Part shown: piece after piece, positions 45,011 to 53,618 of the stretch
How the letters are laid out: every line of letters begins with the position of its first letter
How positions within the stretch are numbered: position 1 is the stretch's first letter
Source: Candidatus Igneacidithiobacillus taupoensis
GTDB taxonomy: Bacteria > Pseudomonadota > Gammaproteobacteria > Acidithiobacillales > Acidithiobacillaceae
Length of the DNA stretch: 64,000 nucleotides
Assembly: GCA_021375695.1 (NCBI GenBank)
Contig: JAEPKX010000004.1
Location: 1-64,000 of the forward strand
Direction of reading: 5' to 3'
The notes under the pieces: generated by a model
Seen by the model: the letters and a program-made list of their open reading frames with translations, nothing else
Database searches by the model: none
Told to the model about the DNA's origin: nothing
Translations under genes and position numbers: made by a program

Positions 45011-45162
45011 GATACTGTCGCCAATACGGTACAGATTATTTACCCATCATCAACGAGTTAGCCAAAAAACCATAATATTCGTCGTGCCCCCCCAACAGGC
45101 AGGACCAACAGGTGGCAAGAGAGCATCCATCGTGTCTGTTGATTTTCATGATTTATAGTACC

Positions 45163-45178
45163 TGGCACGATCATTGCT
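45163..45178 (+). promoter_or_regulatory. Sigma54 (-24/-12) promoter
   Basis: TGGCACGATCATTGCT, exact match to TGGCACRNNNNTTGCW, 56 bp upstream of ATG 45234. Confidence 0.78.
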
Positions 45179-45233
45179 TTTACGATTTCGCAGTTTATTG
45201 CACTGTAATCGAAACTTATTGAGGAGATGTATC

Positions 45234-45458
45234 ATGTCCGTGAAGACTTCCGCTATCGTAGTTGCTTTGGTTTCTATGTTTGCTGTTTCCACCAGCTTTG
45301 CTGCCACCACCACTGCCAGCGCCGAAAAGCCCGCTGCCAAGATGGCTGCCCACAAGGCTCCCATGAAGATGCATAAAAAAGAAGCACACAAAGCTCCCGT
45401 AAAGAAGGCCGTAGCCCACAAGGCTCCGGTCAAAAAGGCCGAAGTCAAGAAGAGCTGA
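45234..45458 (+). CDS. Secreted Lys/His/Ala-rich repeat protein, acid-shock protein (Asr)-like
   Basis: Signal peptide MSVKTSAIVVALVSMFAVSTSFA; AHKAPMK/AHKAPVKK repeats; GAGGAG SD. Confidence 0.7.
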   Translation: MSVKTSAIVVALVSMFAVSTSFAATTTASAEKPAAKMAAHKAPMKMHKKEAHKAPVKKAVAHKAPVKKAEVKKS

Positions 45459-45484
45459 TCAGCACATTCTTTTGACGTGCTACA

Positions 45485-45510
45485 GGGGGGCCGCCGTTGC
45501 CCCCCTTTTT
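45485..45510 (+). terminator. Rho-independent terminator after Asr-like gene
   Basis: GGGGGGC-CGCCGTT-GCCCCCC-TTTTT. Confidence 0.92.
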
Positions 45511-45573
45511 CTATTGGGCAGCTAACGTTCTATACTGGGAGCAATTTCGTAGCAACGCTGATGGGAATAGTAC

Positions 45574-45966
45574 ATGTACCGCAAGATCATATTGCTTTTG
45601 GCTTTCTCCCTTACTCTGACTTCAGCTGCCTTTGCCGATTCTGCTGGCACTCTTTCACCAAGCAAGATTCACAATCTAGAGCGCTCTGCCCAGCTTGGAT
45701 ATGGTCCCGCCCAGTATGAGTTGGGCCTTGCCTATGCTGCTGGTGAAGGGGTTCCGCAAAACCTCCCGCTTGCGGTACATTGGTGGAAAAAGGCGGCCGA
45801 AAATCTGGATGGTGCGGCGCAATTGGAGCTTGGAACCGCCTATGCCCATGGTTGGGGTGTAGCCAAAAACATGACAAAGGCCATTTACTGGTGGAAGAAA
45901 GCTGCTCGCGATGGTAACCACGAAATTTCGAGCAAGGCTCGCCTCTATCTGGATCAGGCTGCCTAA
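45574..45966 (+). CDS. Secreted Sel1-repeat (TPR-like) protein
   Basis: Signal peptide; AQYELGLAYAAGEGVPQNLPLAVHWWKKAAENLDGAAQLELGTAYAHGWGVAKNMTKAIYWWKKAA. Confidence 0.9.
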   Translation: MYRKIILLLAFSLTLTSAAFADSAGTLSPSKIHNLERSAQLGYGPAQYELGLAYAAGEGVPQNLPLAVHWWKKAAENLDGAAQLELGTAYAHGWGVAKNMTKAIYWWKKAARDGNHEISSKARLYLDQAA

Positions 45967-46004
45967 ATTATTTAACATTCATTTTTTGCTATATTTCCAA
46001 CCAT

Positions 46005-46089
46005 GCCCAGGTGGCGAAATCGGTAGACGCAAGGGACTTAAAATCCCTCGGCTTATGCCGTGCCGGTTCGAGTCCGGCTCTGGGCACCA
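46005..46089 (+). tRNA. tRNA-Leu(UAA)
   Basis: Class II cloverleaf GCCCAGGTGGCGAAATCGGTAGACGC...AGGGACTTAAAATCCCT...long variable arm...GGTTCGAGTCCGGCTCTGGGCACCA; anticodon TAA. Confidence 0.97.
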
Positions 46090-46285
46090 CATTGTGGTTT
46101 GATGACGCCCCTCCATACTACCGCGCAATCCTACACATCATGACCAACCCTTAATGTGGATATGGAGACCCCCCCTTATCCCGATCCAGTGCAGTCAACC
46201 ACACAATACCAAAGGAATATGTACCTGTTACGACAGCGCCAAGATGCAGCAGCTGTCATCAGTATAGAGGACTGCGGCAAAGATA

Positions 46286-46543
46286 CTAACCCATCATCCC
46301 TGCGATCTGGCCATTCCGTGCGTAGATACAGGAACCCAGTTGATCCCGCTTGGGATTGGCATTACACCAAGCCAATTCTTTGGCCGTTTCCTGGGGATGG
46401 TCCCGATACCAGTTCTGGCTGTGGCCGCCGTAGGGACCCTCATGAGAAAAAAAGAAAGGAAAAACAATGGCTACCAGACAAATGAGCAGGATGGTGGCGG
46501 TTACCCAGTAATTCCGGCGCCCCTTACCCGTTCCCCTGTTCAT
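46286..46543 (-). CDS. Small one-TM protein with EexN-like C-terminal motif
   Basis: NWYRDHPQETAKELAWCNANPKRDQLGSCIYARNG after a TM helix; start ATG 46543. Confidence 0.6.
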   Translation of the reverse strand: MNRGTGKGRRNYWVTATILLICLVAIVFPFFFSHEGPYGGHSQNWYRDHPQETAKELAWCNANPKRDQLGSCIYARNGQIAGMMG

Positions 46544-46625
46544 GATTTCCCCCTTGCCTAGCCCAGTCACACTATACCAAAGCAACCCAATTTGTTGCTA
46601 TGCTGCTAGCAAAAGGAGCGAAGCA

Positions 46626-46832
46626 TTGGCAAAGAAGAAACGCGGATTGGGCTGGCAAGGGGTGCTTTGGCTTTCGGTGCCCTGCGTGGCCGTCTTGGCA
46701 GTACCCCTGTTTAACCGGATCGAACCCGAACTCTTCGGTATCCCCTTTTTCTATTGGTGGCAAATTCTCTGGGTCCCGCTCTCCAGCGTGTTCCTGTTCA
46801 TGGCCTATGGGCGCATCAGGAAGGAAAAATGA
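46626..46832 (+). CDS. DUF3311 small membrane protein
   Basis: 68 aa two-TM; VPLFNRIEPELFGIPFFYWWQILWVPLSSVF; overlaps start of SSS transporter; TTG start. Confidence 0.82.
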   Translation: MAKKKRGLGWQGVLWLSVPCVAVLAVPLFNRIEPELFGIPFFYWWQILWVPLSSVFLFMAYGRIRKEK

Positions 46833-48367
46833 ATCCTACGGCCCTGACGGTCTTTCTGGCTCTCTTCGTTTTGATCATTGTGCTGGGTTTTCTATCCGCC
46901 CGCTGGCAACAGGCTGATCTGGCCCATTTGCAGGAGTGGGGACTGGGAGGGAGGCGCTTTGGGACCTGGATCACCTGGTTTTTGATCGGTGGGGACCTCT
47001 ACACGGCCTACACCTTCGTCGCCGTACCGGCTCTGGTATTTGGCGCCGGGGCCTTGGGCTTTTTTGCCCTACCCTATACGGTATTGGTGTATCCCCTGGT
47101 CTTTGCCGTCTTACCCAAACTCTGGAGCATCGCCAAACATCACCACTTTATTACTGCCGCCGATTTTGTCGAAGCCCGCTACGACAGCCCAGTGCTGGCG
47201 CTTGCCATTGCCTTGACGGGGATCGTGGCAACCATGCCCTATATTGCCCTGCAGCTGGTCGGGATTGAAGTGGTAATTGCTGCCTTGGGTTTTCCGACCC
47301 ATGGTTTCTGGGGAGAAGTACCGCTATTGGTCGCCTTTATTGTTCTGGCAGCGTTTACCTATGTGAGTGGTCTGCGGGCGCCGGCGAGCATTGCGGTGGT
47401 TAAGGACTTGCTGGTGATCATCACCATCGTGGCGCTCATCGTTGTCGTGCCCGCACAGGTAGGGGGATTTGCAGCCATTTTCCAACAAATACCCAAGGAG
47501 CATCTGCTGCTGCCCGCCATCCACGCGGGCGACCTTGGAATGCAGTCTTTCTACGTGACCCTGGCCCTGGGATCGGCCATGGGCCTGATGCTCTATCCCC
47601 ATGCCACGACTGCAGTATTGGCGGCCAAGGGTCCGGAAACCTTGCACCGTAACTGGATCATATTACCAGCTTACTCCCTGGTTTTGGGACTGATCGCCTT
47701 GCTGGGATATGTGGCCTATGTGGCCCATGTCGAGAAAATTCCTGCCCTTGCGCCCTATTTTCATGCTTTTGGCCCACAATTTGCCATGCCTGGACTATTG
47801 CTTGCCTATTTCCCTGGCTACTTTGTTGGAATTGGCCTGGCGGCCGTGGCCATTGGTGCCCTGGTACCTGCCTCCATCATGTCCATCGCTGCTGCCAATT
47901 TGTTTACCCGTAATATCTATCGTAGTTTTTTGCATCGGCAATGCACCCCCATGCAGGAAACGCAAATGGCAAAAAACGTTTCCCTGCTGGTCAAATTAGG
48001 TGCTTTATTTTTTATTCTCTTTCTTCCTACGGAGTTCGCCATACAACTGCAACTCCTGGGAGGAATTTTGATCTTGCAAACCCTGCCAGCCATAGTTGCT
48101 GGAATTTATACCCGCTGGTTTGATCCGCGAGCCCTTCTTGCAGCCTGGTTTTTGTCCCTCAGTTGGGGGGTTTGGGCAGCAGCCCAAACGGGCTTTCAGA
48201 AATCCATGTATGTGTTGACCCTGGCGGGATGGCAAATTCCCGCTTATATCGGATTTTATGCAGTCATAGGAAATTTTTTACTGGCTGTACTTTTTACTCT
48301 ATTGCTGCGCTTGGGCAAACAACATCATTTGCGGGATCGAACTGCGGTCGAAGCCTATGGTGAATAA
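46829..48367 (+). CDS. Sodium:solute symporter (SSS) family transporter
   Basis: LGGRRFGTWITWFLIGGDLYTAYTF, ~13 TM segments, paired with DUF3311. Confidence 0.9.
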   Translation: MNPTALTVFLALFVLIIVLGFLSARWQQADLAHLQEWGLGGRRFGTWITWFLIGGDLYTAYTFVAVPALVFGAGALGFFALPYTVLVYPLVFAVLPKLWSIAKHHHFITAADFVEARYDSPVLALAIALTGIVATMPYIALQLVGIEVVIAALGFPTHGFWGEVPLLVAFIVLAAFTYVSGLRAPASIAVVKDLLVIITIVALIVVVPAQVGGFAAIFQQIPKEHLLLPAIHAGDLGMQSFYVTLALGSAMGLMLYPHATTAVLAAKGPETLHRNWIILPAYSLVLGLIALLGYVAYVAHVEKIPALAPYFHAFGPQFAMPGLLLAYFPGYFVGIGLAAVAIGALVPASIMSIAAANLFTRNIYRSFLHRQCTPMQETQMAKNVSLLVKLGALFFILFLPTEFAIQLQLLGGILILQTLPAIVAGIYTRWFDPRALLAAWFLSLSWGVWAAAQTGFQKSMYVLTLAGWQIPAYIGFYAVIGNFLLAVLFTLLLRLGKQHHLRDRTAVEAYGE

Positions 48368-48508
48368 ATTTCAGGGAACTTGACAGGACCCTGATGGACT
48401 CCAACAATCTTCCATAAATTTTTTCTTGTAGATGCAAAAGGTTCCCATGCCCCCGTCACCCACTCCTCTCCCGCTCTACTCATTCCCTGGCCTACGGAAG
48501 TGGAGACG

Positions 48509-49375
48509 ATGACTGCCATTCGCATGGACGGTAAAGCTGTCGCCCAAGGTCTGCAGGCAGAGCTTGCCCAGGGTGTGCGTGATTTCCATCATCGGTATGG
48601 GCGTCCACCGGGCCTCGCAGTCATTTTGGTTGGCGATAATCCTGCCTCCCAGATTTATGTGCAACACAAGAAAAAGGCTTGCACGCAGGCAGGTATGGCG
48701 TCCTTTTCCCACGTTTTGCCAGCTTCCTGTACGGCCAACGAGCTTCTTGACACCATTGCAGCGTGCAATGCCCATCCCCAGATCGATGGGATTTTGGTGC
48801 AGCTGCCATTACCCCAACACCTGGATACGGAAACGATTCTGGAAAAGATTGCTGTCGAAAAAGATGTCGATGGCTTTCATCCATACAATATCGGTAGACT
48901 GGCTTTACGTGCTCCCGTTCTGCGTCCCTGCACTCCGGCGGGAATCATGACCTTGCTGCGACACTACGAGATTCCTTGCAAGGGAAAAGAGGCAGTGATT
49001 GTTGGTGCCTCCAATATTGTCGGTAGACCCATGGCCCTGGAACTGCTCCTGGCCGGGGCCACGGTAACCGTCTGCCACCGTTTCACCCAGAATATTGCGG
49101 CTTTTGTGGAGCGCGCCGAGATCTTGGTTGCGGCTGCTGGCAAGCCGGGGCTGGTGCGCGGAGCGTGGATCCGTCCCGGTGCGGCGGTCATCGATGTGGG
49201 CATCAATCGTCTTGCCGACGGTTCCCTGGTCGGGGATGTGGAATATGAAGCAGCGGCTAGCAGGGCCGGCTGGATTACTCCTGTACCCGGTGGAGTTGGG
49301 CCCATGACCGTTGCTTCCCTACTGCAAAATACGCTCCAGGCCGCACGCCAGCGTATGGATCGGACCCATGTCTGA
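48509..49375 (+). CDS. folD: Bifunctional methylenetetrahydrofolate dehydrogenase/cyclohydrolase
   Basis: [18 protein letters not shown]...[13 protein letters not shown]...[18 protein letters not shown]...[19 protein letters not shown]. Confidence 0.97.
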   Translation: MTAIRMDGKAVAQGLQAELAQGVRDFHHRYGRPPGLAVILVGDNPASQIYVQHKKKACTQAGMASFSHVLPASCTANELLDTIAACNAHPQIDGILVQLPLPQHLDTETILEKIAVEKDVDGFHPYNIGRLALRAPVLRPCTPAGIMTLLRHYEIPCKGKEAVIVGASNIVGRPMALELLLAGATVTVCHRFTQNIAAFVERAEILVAAAGKPGLVRGAWIRPGAAVIDVGINRLADGSLVGDVEYEAAASRAGWITPVPGGVGPMTVASLLQNTLQAARQRMDRTHV

Positions 49376-51470
49376 AAAAGCACCAAGCAAACCCACTACG
49401 ACCACTGCCAGGCTCGATGATCCAGCCCTCTATTTCAATCGGGACCTAAGCATCCTGGAGTTCAATCGACGCGTGCTAGCGCTGGCCGATGACCCCCATA
49501 TCCCCTTATTGGAACGTCTGCGCTTTCTGACTATCGTTTCCAGCAATCTGGATGAATTCTTTGAAGTTCGTTTTGCCGGCCTGATGCAGCGAAGAAAATA
49601 CGGTGCCGGTCCTTTGGGGCCCGATGGCTTGTCGCCAGAGGAGGAAATCCTTGCTGTTTCCCGTATCACCCATGAATTGATTAGTGCCCAATACGCCTGT
49701 CTGAATGAACGCCTGATTCCCGCTTTGGCCGCGGAGAACATCCGTCTGCTGCGACGCAAGGAATGGACGAGCCAACAGCGTCGTTGGGTGGCTGACTTTT
49801 TTCACCGGGAAATCATGCCCCTCCTGACGCCACTCAGTCTGGATCCAGCCCATCCCTTTCCCAAGGTGCAGAACAAAGGGCTGAATTTTGCCATTGTGCT
49901 CGAGGGGGAAGATGCCTATGGGCGCCATAGCCCCATCGCCATTGTCCAGGCTCCCCGAATCCTGCCCCGCATCATCCAGGTTCCCCCAGAGATTGGTGGA
50001 CAAACAGATTTTGTCTTTCTTTCGTCGGTCATTCACGAAAATGTTGCCTGGCTCTTTCCGGGTCTGGTCGTCAAGGGCTTTTACCAGTTTCGGGTCACCC
50101 GTAACAGTGAACTTTTTGTGGACGAAGAGGAAGTGGACAATCTCCTAGATGCCATCGCCGATGAGCTGACCACGCGAGCCTTTGGTGACGCTGTGCGCTT
50201 GGAGGTAGCCAACAATTGTCCCAGGGAAGTCTACGAGTACCTCCTCCGGCATTTCGGGTTGGGTCCCGATGACCTCTACACCCTGAGTGGCCCTGTCAAT
50301 CTCTCGCGGATGGCCGCCATCATCGATATGGCCAACCGTCCTGATTTGCTTTTTCCAAGCTTCACTCCCGGGTTACCTGAAAGTTGTATCCGCAACCATG
50401 GGATTTTTCATGCCCTTCGACAAGGCCCCATCCTGCTCCATCATCCCTATCAAAGCTTTACTCCGGTCATTGATTTTTTGCGGCAAGCTGCGGCTGATCC
50501 TGATGTTTTGGGCATCAAACAGACCCTCTATCGAACCACCCCGGACTCTCCCATCGTCCAGGCCCTCATGGATGCCGCCGTTGCTGGTAAACAGGTTACC
50601 GCCGTTATCGAGCTCAAGGCGCGCTTTGATGAGGCCAATAACATTCGTCTGGCCGAAGAACTGGAGAGTGTGGGTGTGCAGGTCGTCTATGGCGTGGTCA
50701 AGTACAAGGTCCATGCCAAAATGATTCTGGTCTTGCGGCGCGAAGCGGAGGGGCTTCGTCTATATGGTCATTTGGGAACAGGTAATTATCATCCCCGGAA
50801 TGCCAGAATTTATACAGACTTTAGTTTGCTGACGGCTGATCCACAGATCACTGCCGATATGAATGCCCTCTTCTTGCACATCACGGGGGTTGGCGAAGCG
50901 CCCAAGCTACGCCAATTGTTGCAAAGCCCGTTTTCTCTCTTTCCTGCCCTTCGGCAAAAAATCGCTGCCGAAACCGCTTTGGGTCCCAAAGGGCGGATCA
51001 TTGTCCGGGTCAATTCCCTCATTGATCCCGATTTGATCCAGGATTTATATGAGGCTTCCCAGGCAGGGGTGCGGATTGATGCCATTGTGCGCGGGGCTTG
51101 TGCGCTGCGTCCTGGTATCCCTGGTATTTCAGAGAATATTTCCGTGGTGTCCATCGTGGGTCGTTTTTTGGAGCATAGTCGGGTTTATTATTTTGGCCGC
51201 AATGGCAATCCCGAAGTTTGGTTGAGCAGCGCCGACTGGATGGGACGCAATCTCTTCCGGAGATTGGAGACTGCCGTACCCATCCGGGACCCGGCCATGA
51301 AAAAACGGGTCATCGAGGAAGCCCTGGAATTTTATCTACAGGATCGCTGCAATGCCTGGCAAATGCAGGCTGATGGCAGTTATCAATCCTTACGTAGCGA
51401 AGATACGGACTGTTTCAGCGCCCAAGCTGCCCTTCTTGCCCGCTATGCCAGGGCTACAGGCAATGACTGA
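49368..51470 (+). CDS. ppk1: Polyphosphate kinase 1
   Basis: [15 protein letters not shown]...[18 protein letters not shown]...[14 protein letters not shown]...[20 protein letters not shown]; start ATG 49368. Confidence 0.97.
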   Translation: MSEKAPSKPTTTTARLDDPALYFNRDLSILEFNRRVLALADDPHIPLLERLRFLTIVSSNLDEFFEVRFAGLMQRRKYGAGPLGPDGLSPEEEILAVSRITHELISAQYACLNERLIPALAAENIRLLRRKEWTSQQRRWVADFFHREIMPLLTPLSLDPAHPFPKVQNKGLNFAIVLEGEDAYGRHSPIAIVQAPRILPRIIQVPPEIGGQTDFVFLSSVIHENVAWLFPGLVVKGFYQFRVTRNSELFVDEEEVDNLLDAIADELTTRAFGDAVRLEVANNCPREVYEYLLRHFGLGPDDLYTLSGPVNLSRMAAIIDMANRPDLLFPSFTPGLPESCIRNHGIFHALRQGPILLHHPYQSFTPVIDFLRQAAADPDVLGIKQTLYRTTPDSPIVQALMDAAVAGKQVTAVIELKARFDEANNIRLAEELESVGVQVVYGVVKYKVHAKMILVLRREAEGLRLYGHLGTGNYHPRNARIYTDFSLLTADPQITADMNALFLHITGVGEAPKLRQLLQSPFSLFPALRQKIAAETALGPKGRIIVRVNSLIDPDLIQDLYEASQAGVRIDAIVRGACALRPGIPGISENISVVSIVGRFLEHSRVYYFGRNGNPEVWLSSADWMGRNLFRRLETAVPIRDPAMKKRVIEEALEFYLQDRCNAWQMQADGSYQSLRSEDTDCFSAQAALLARYARATGND

Positions 51471-52107
51471 AGCGTGCCGCGTGCTGGTTCTCAATAGCAA
51501 AGGTGGGGCTGGCAAAACCACACTAGCCACCAATCTGGCGAGTTTCCTTGCCTTGCGCGGTAGCGTGGTCCTGGCTGACCTGGATCCCCAGGGTTCTAGT
51601 CTTGCCTGGGGGCAACGGCGTCCTGGGACGGTTCCTGCCATTGGGGTGCTGAAGGATTCAGGGCGTGATTTTCGCGGTTATCCCGTGAGCCAATATGTGG
51701 TTTTTGACGCCCCGGCTGGGCTGAAACGAGGGCGACTGGAAGAAATGATGGACGAGGTGGATTTTTTGCTGGTTCCCGTCTCGCCCTCCCCTTTCGACAT
51801 GGATGCCAGCCGGTCGTTTCTGGCGTGTCTGGAAGCAATCAAGCGCTTTCGAAAGGGGAAGGTGCGAATGGCTGTCATTGCCAATCGCGTCAAATCCCGT
51901 AGTCAAGCCCAAGGTGAATTGCTCTCCTTTATGAAGGACCTGGAACTGCCTTTGCTAGCCACCTTACGGGATAGTCAAATCTATGTTCGCGCAGCGCGCC
52001 AAGGTCTGGGGCTGGCGGATATGCGTGCCCCTGAGGCTCGTAAAGAGCTGCCAGAATGGGCACGGATTCTGCGCTTCATCCAAACGGGAGAAATCCGTGG
52101 AGCGTGA
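51463..52107 (+). CDS. ParA/MinD-family ATPase
   Basis: VLNSKGGAGKTTLATNLASFLA deviant Walker A, ADLDPQGSSLAW; start overlaps ppk1 stop. Confidence 0.92.
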   Translation: MTEACRVLVLNSKGGAGKTTLATNLASFLALRGSVVLADLDPQGSSLAWGQRRPGTVPAIGVLKDSGRDFRGYPVSQYVVFDAPAGLKRGRLEEMMDEVDFLLVPVSPSPFDMDASRSFLACLEAIKRFRKGKVRMAVIANRVKSRSQAQGELLSFMKDLELPLLATLRDSQIYVRAARQGLGLADMRAPEARKELPEWARILRFIQTGEIRGA

Positions 52108-53560
52108 ACTCAAGTTGCAAGTGCTTGCGCCAACGCTCTGGTCGGAGATTCTCCAGCACCCGCTTTTGCGCCTGAGCGAGACTAGGCCCCAGGCCCTTCA
52201 CGCCATTTACTATGACACTCCCGATCAGCGCCTATACCATGGGGGTATAGCCTATCGGGTTCGACGGGAGGACTCGCAATGGGTAGCCACCATCAAACTG
52301 GCGGGTAAAAATGCAGGTGGACTCCATCAGCGACCGGAATGGAATATTCCCGTAGCTGACCCCGCACCCAATATCCAGATTTTTACGGCTCCAGAGCTCA
52401 GAGAGCGGCTGCAGGAATTCCTGTCCCTCTCCCTCACACCCCTCCTGGAAACAATTTTTCGACGTCGCGAGCGGGAAATTGTTTTTCAAAGCAGTCGGAT
52501 TCTGCTTGCGGCTGATCAAGGGGAAATTCGAGCTGCCCAAGGGGTAGAGGCCATCGACGAAGTAGAGCTGGAATTGGTGGAGGGTTCCGAAATCGACCTC
52601 CTCCAACTGGGCAGCGCACTCTGTGCCGGGCTTCCTCTATGTCCAGAAAGTAACAGTAAATTTGCTCGCGGACTGATCCTGCTGGGCAGATCACTTCCAT
52701 CCAGGAAGCCGTCGGGGAACCCCTTACGCCCGCGGGACGGAGCAGGAACGGCAATTTCGGCTCGGTTGATCCAAGCCGCCCAAAAGATCCTGGAGCCACT
52801 GGCAAAACTCCAACTGCAGGACGAGCAAGGACAGATTCTTCACGACCTGCGAAAAAAAGTGCGCTCCTTGCGGGCGTTGCTGCGTTTTGCCAAGGCCCTG
52901 GACCGCGATGACCGACTCCGCGGGATACGCAATGGTCTGGCAGTCTGGTTTCATGAACTGGGTGTAGCGCGGGATGTGGACGCACTGGTGGCGCATGCGC
53001 AGCATCTTGCCAAGCTGCTGCCTGAGGAGAATTCTTTGCAAGCCCTGGGAGAAGCTTTGCGGCAAACTCATCGACCCGCCAGGATCGATGCCCGAGTCGA
53101 TCCTCGCGCTCGTTTGGCGGCAGAATTGCTGGCCCTTTGGGCCCAACTCCTCCTCCATCCTCTGTCTGATCCCGAGGATCTTCGCACCCACGTTGAAGAA
53201 CGCCTGCAGCGAAACCTTCAGGCGTTACAGTATGTGGATCCTGCTGCCGGAGTCGAATTTCATCGGCTGCGGATCGCCCTCAAAAATCTTCGCTATACCT
53301 TGGAAGAACTACTGGAGCTATGGCCTGGTAAAGATAGCAAAGCGTTACACAAGCAGCTGCGGATTTTACAGGAGTCTGCCGGGGTCATCCGCGATGCGCA
53401 GATTGCCTATCAATATCTCCATGAGTGGCAAAACAACAGCAGCCTGGCCTACTCCGCGGGCATTCTCCTGGGCTATCTTACCGGTCGCAAGGAGCAAGAG
53501 ATCCGCCGCTTTCGCAAGCACTGGGAGCGACTCCAGGAAGTTCGTAGACCCTGGGATTAG
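52097..53560 (+). CDS. CYTH-CHAD domain protein
   Basis: CYTH: VERELKLQV...YYDTPDQRLYHGGIAYRVRRE; CHAD: DLRKKVRSLRALLRFAKAL...EFHRLRIALKNLRYTLEEL; GTG start 52097 overlapping parA. Confidence 0.92.
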   Translation: MERELKLQVLAPTLWSEILQHPLLRLSETRPQALHAIYYDTPDQRLYHGGIAYRVRREDSQWVATIKLAGKNAGGLHQRPEWNIPVADPAPNIQIFTAPELRERLQEFLSLSLTPLLETIFRRREREIVFQSSRILLAADQGEIRAAQGVEAIDEVELELVEGSEIDLLQLGSALCAGLPLCPESNSKFARGLILLGRSLPSRKPSGNPLRPRDGAGTAISARLIQAAQKILEPLAKLQLQDEQGQILHDLRKKVRSLRALLRFAKALDRDDRLRGIRNGLAVWFHELGVARDVDALVAHAQHLAKLLPEENSLQALGEALRQTHRPARIDARVDPRARLAAELLALWAQLLLHPLSDPEDLRTHVEERLQRNLQALQYVDPAAGVEFHRLRIALKNLRYTLEELLELWPGKDSKALHKQLRILQESAGVIRDAQIAYQYLHEWQNNSSLAYSAGILLGYLTGRKEQEIRRFRKHWERLQEVRRPWD

Positions 53561-53618
53561 CGGTATTGGATAGCGCCCGTGCCTTGGCCAGGGGCATCCA
53601 TGGGATGCACCTGGATGT

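Noticed and set aside
46005-46300. tRNA-Leu as integration site of a mobile element
   Set aside because: No integrase, no second copy of the tRNA 3' end seen in the window, and flanking genes look like ordinary chromosomal genes.
46156-46485. 109-aa plus-strand ORF after tRNA-Leu
   Set aside because: Low-complexity charged protein without SD, overlapping the better EexN-like minus-strand gene.
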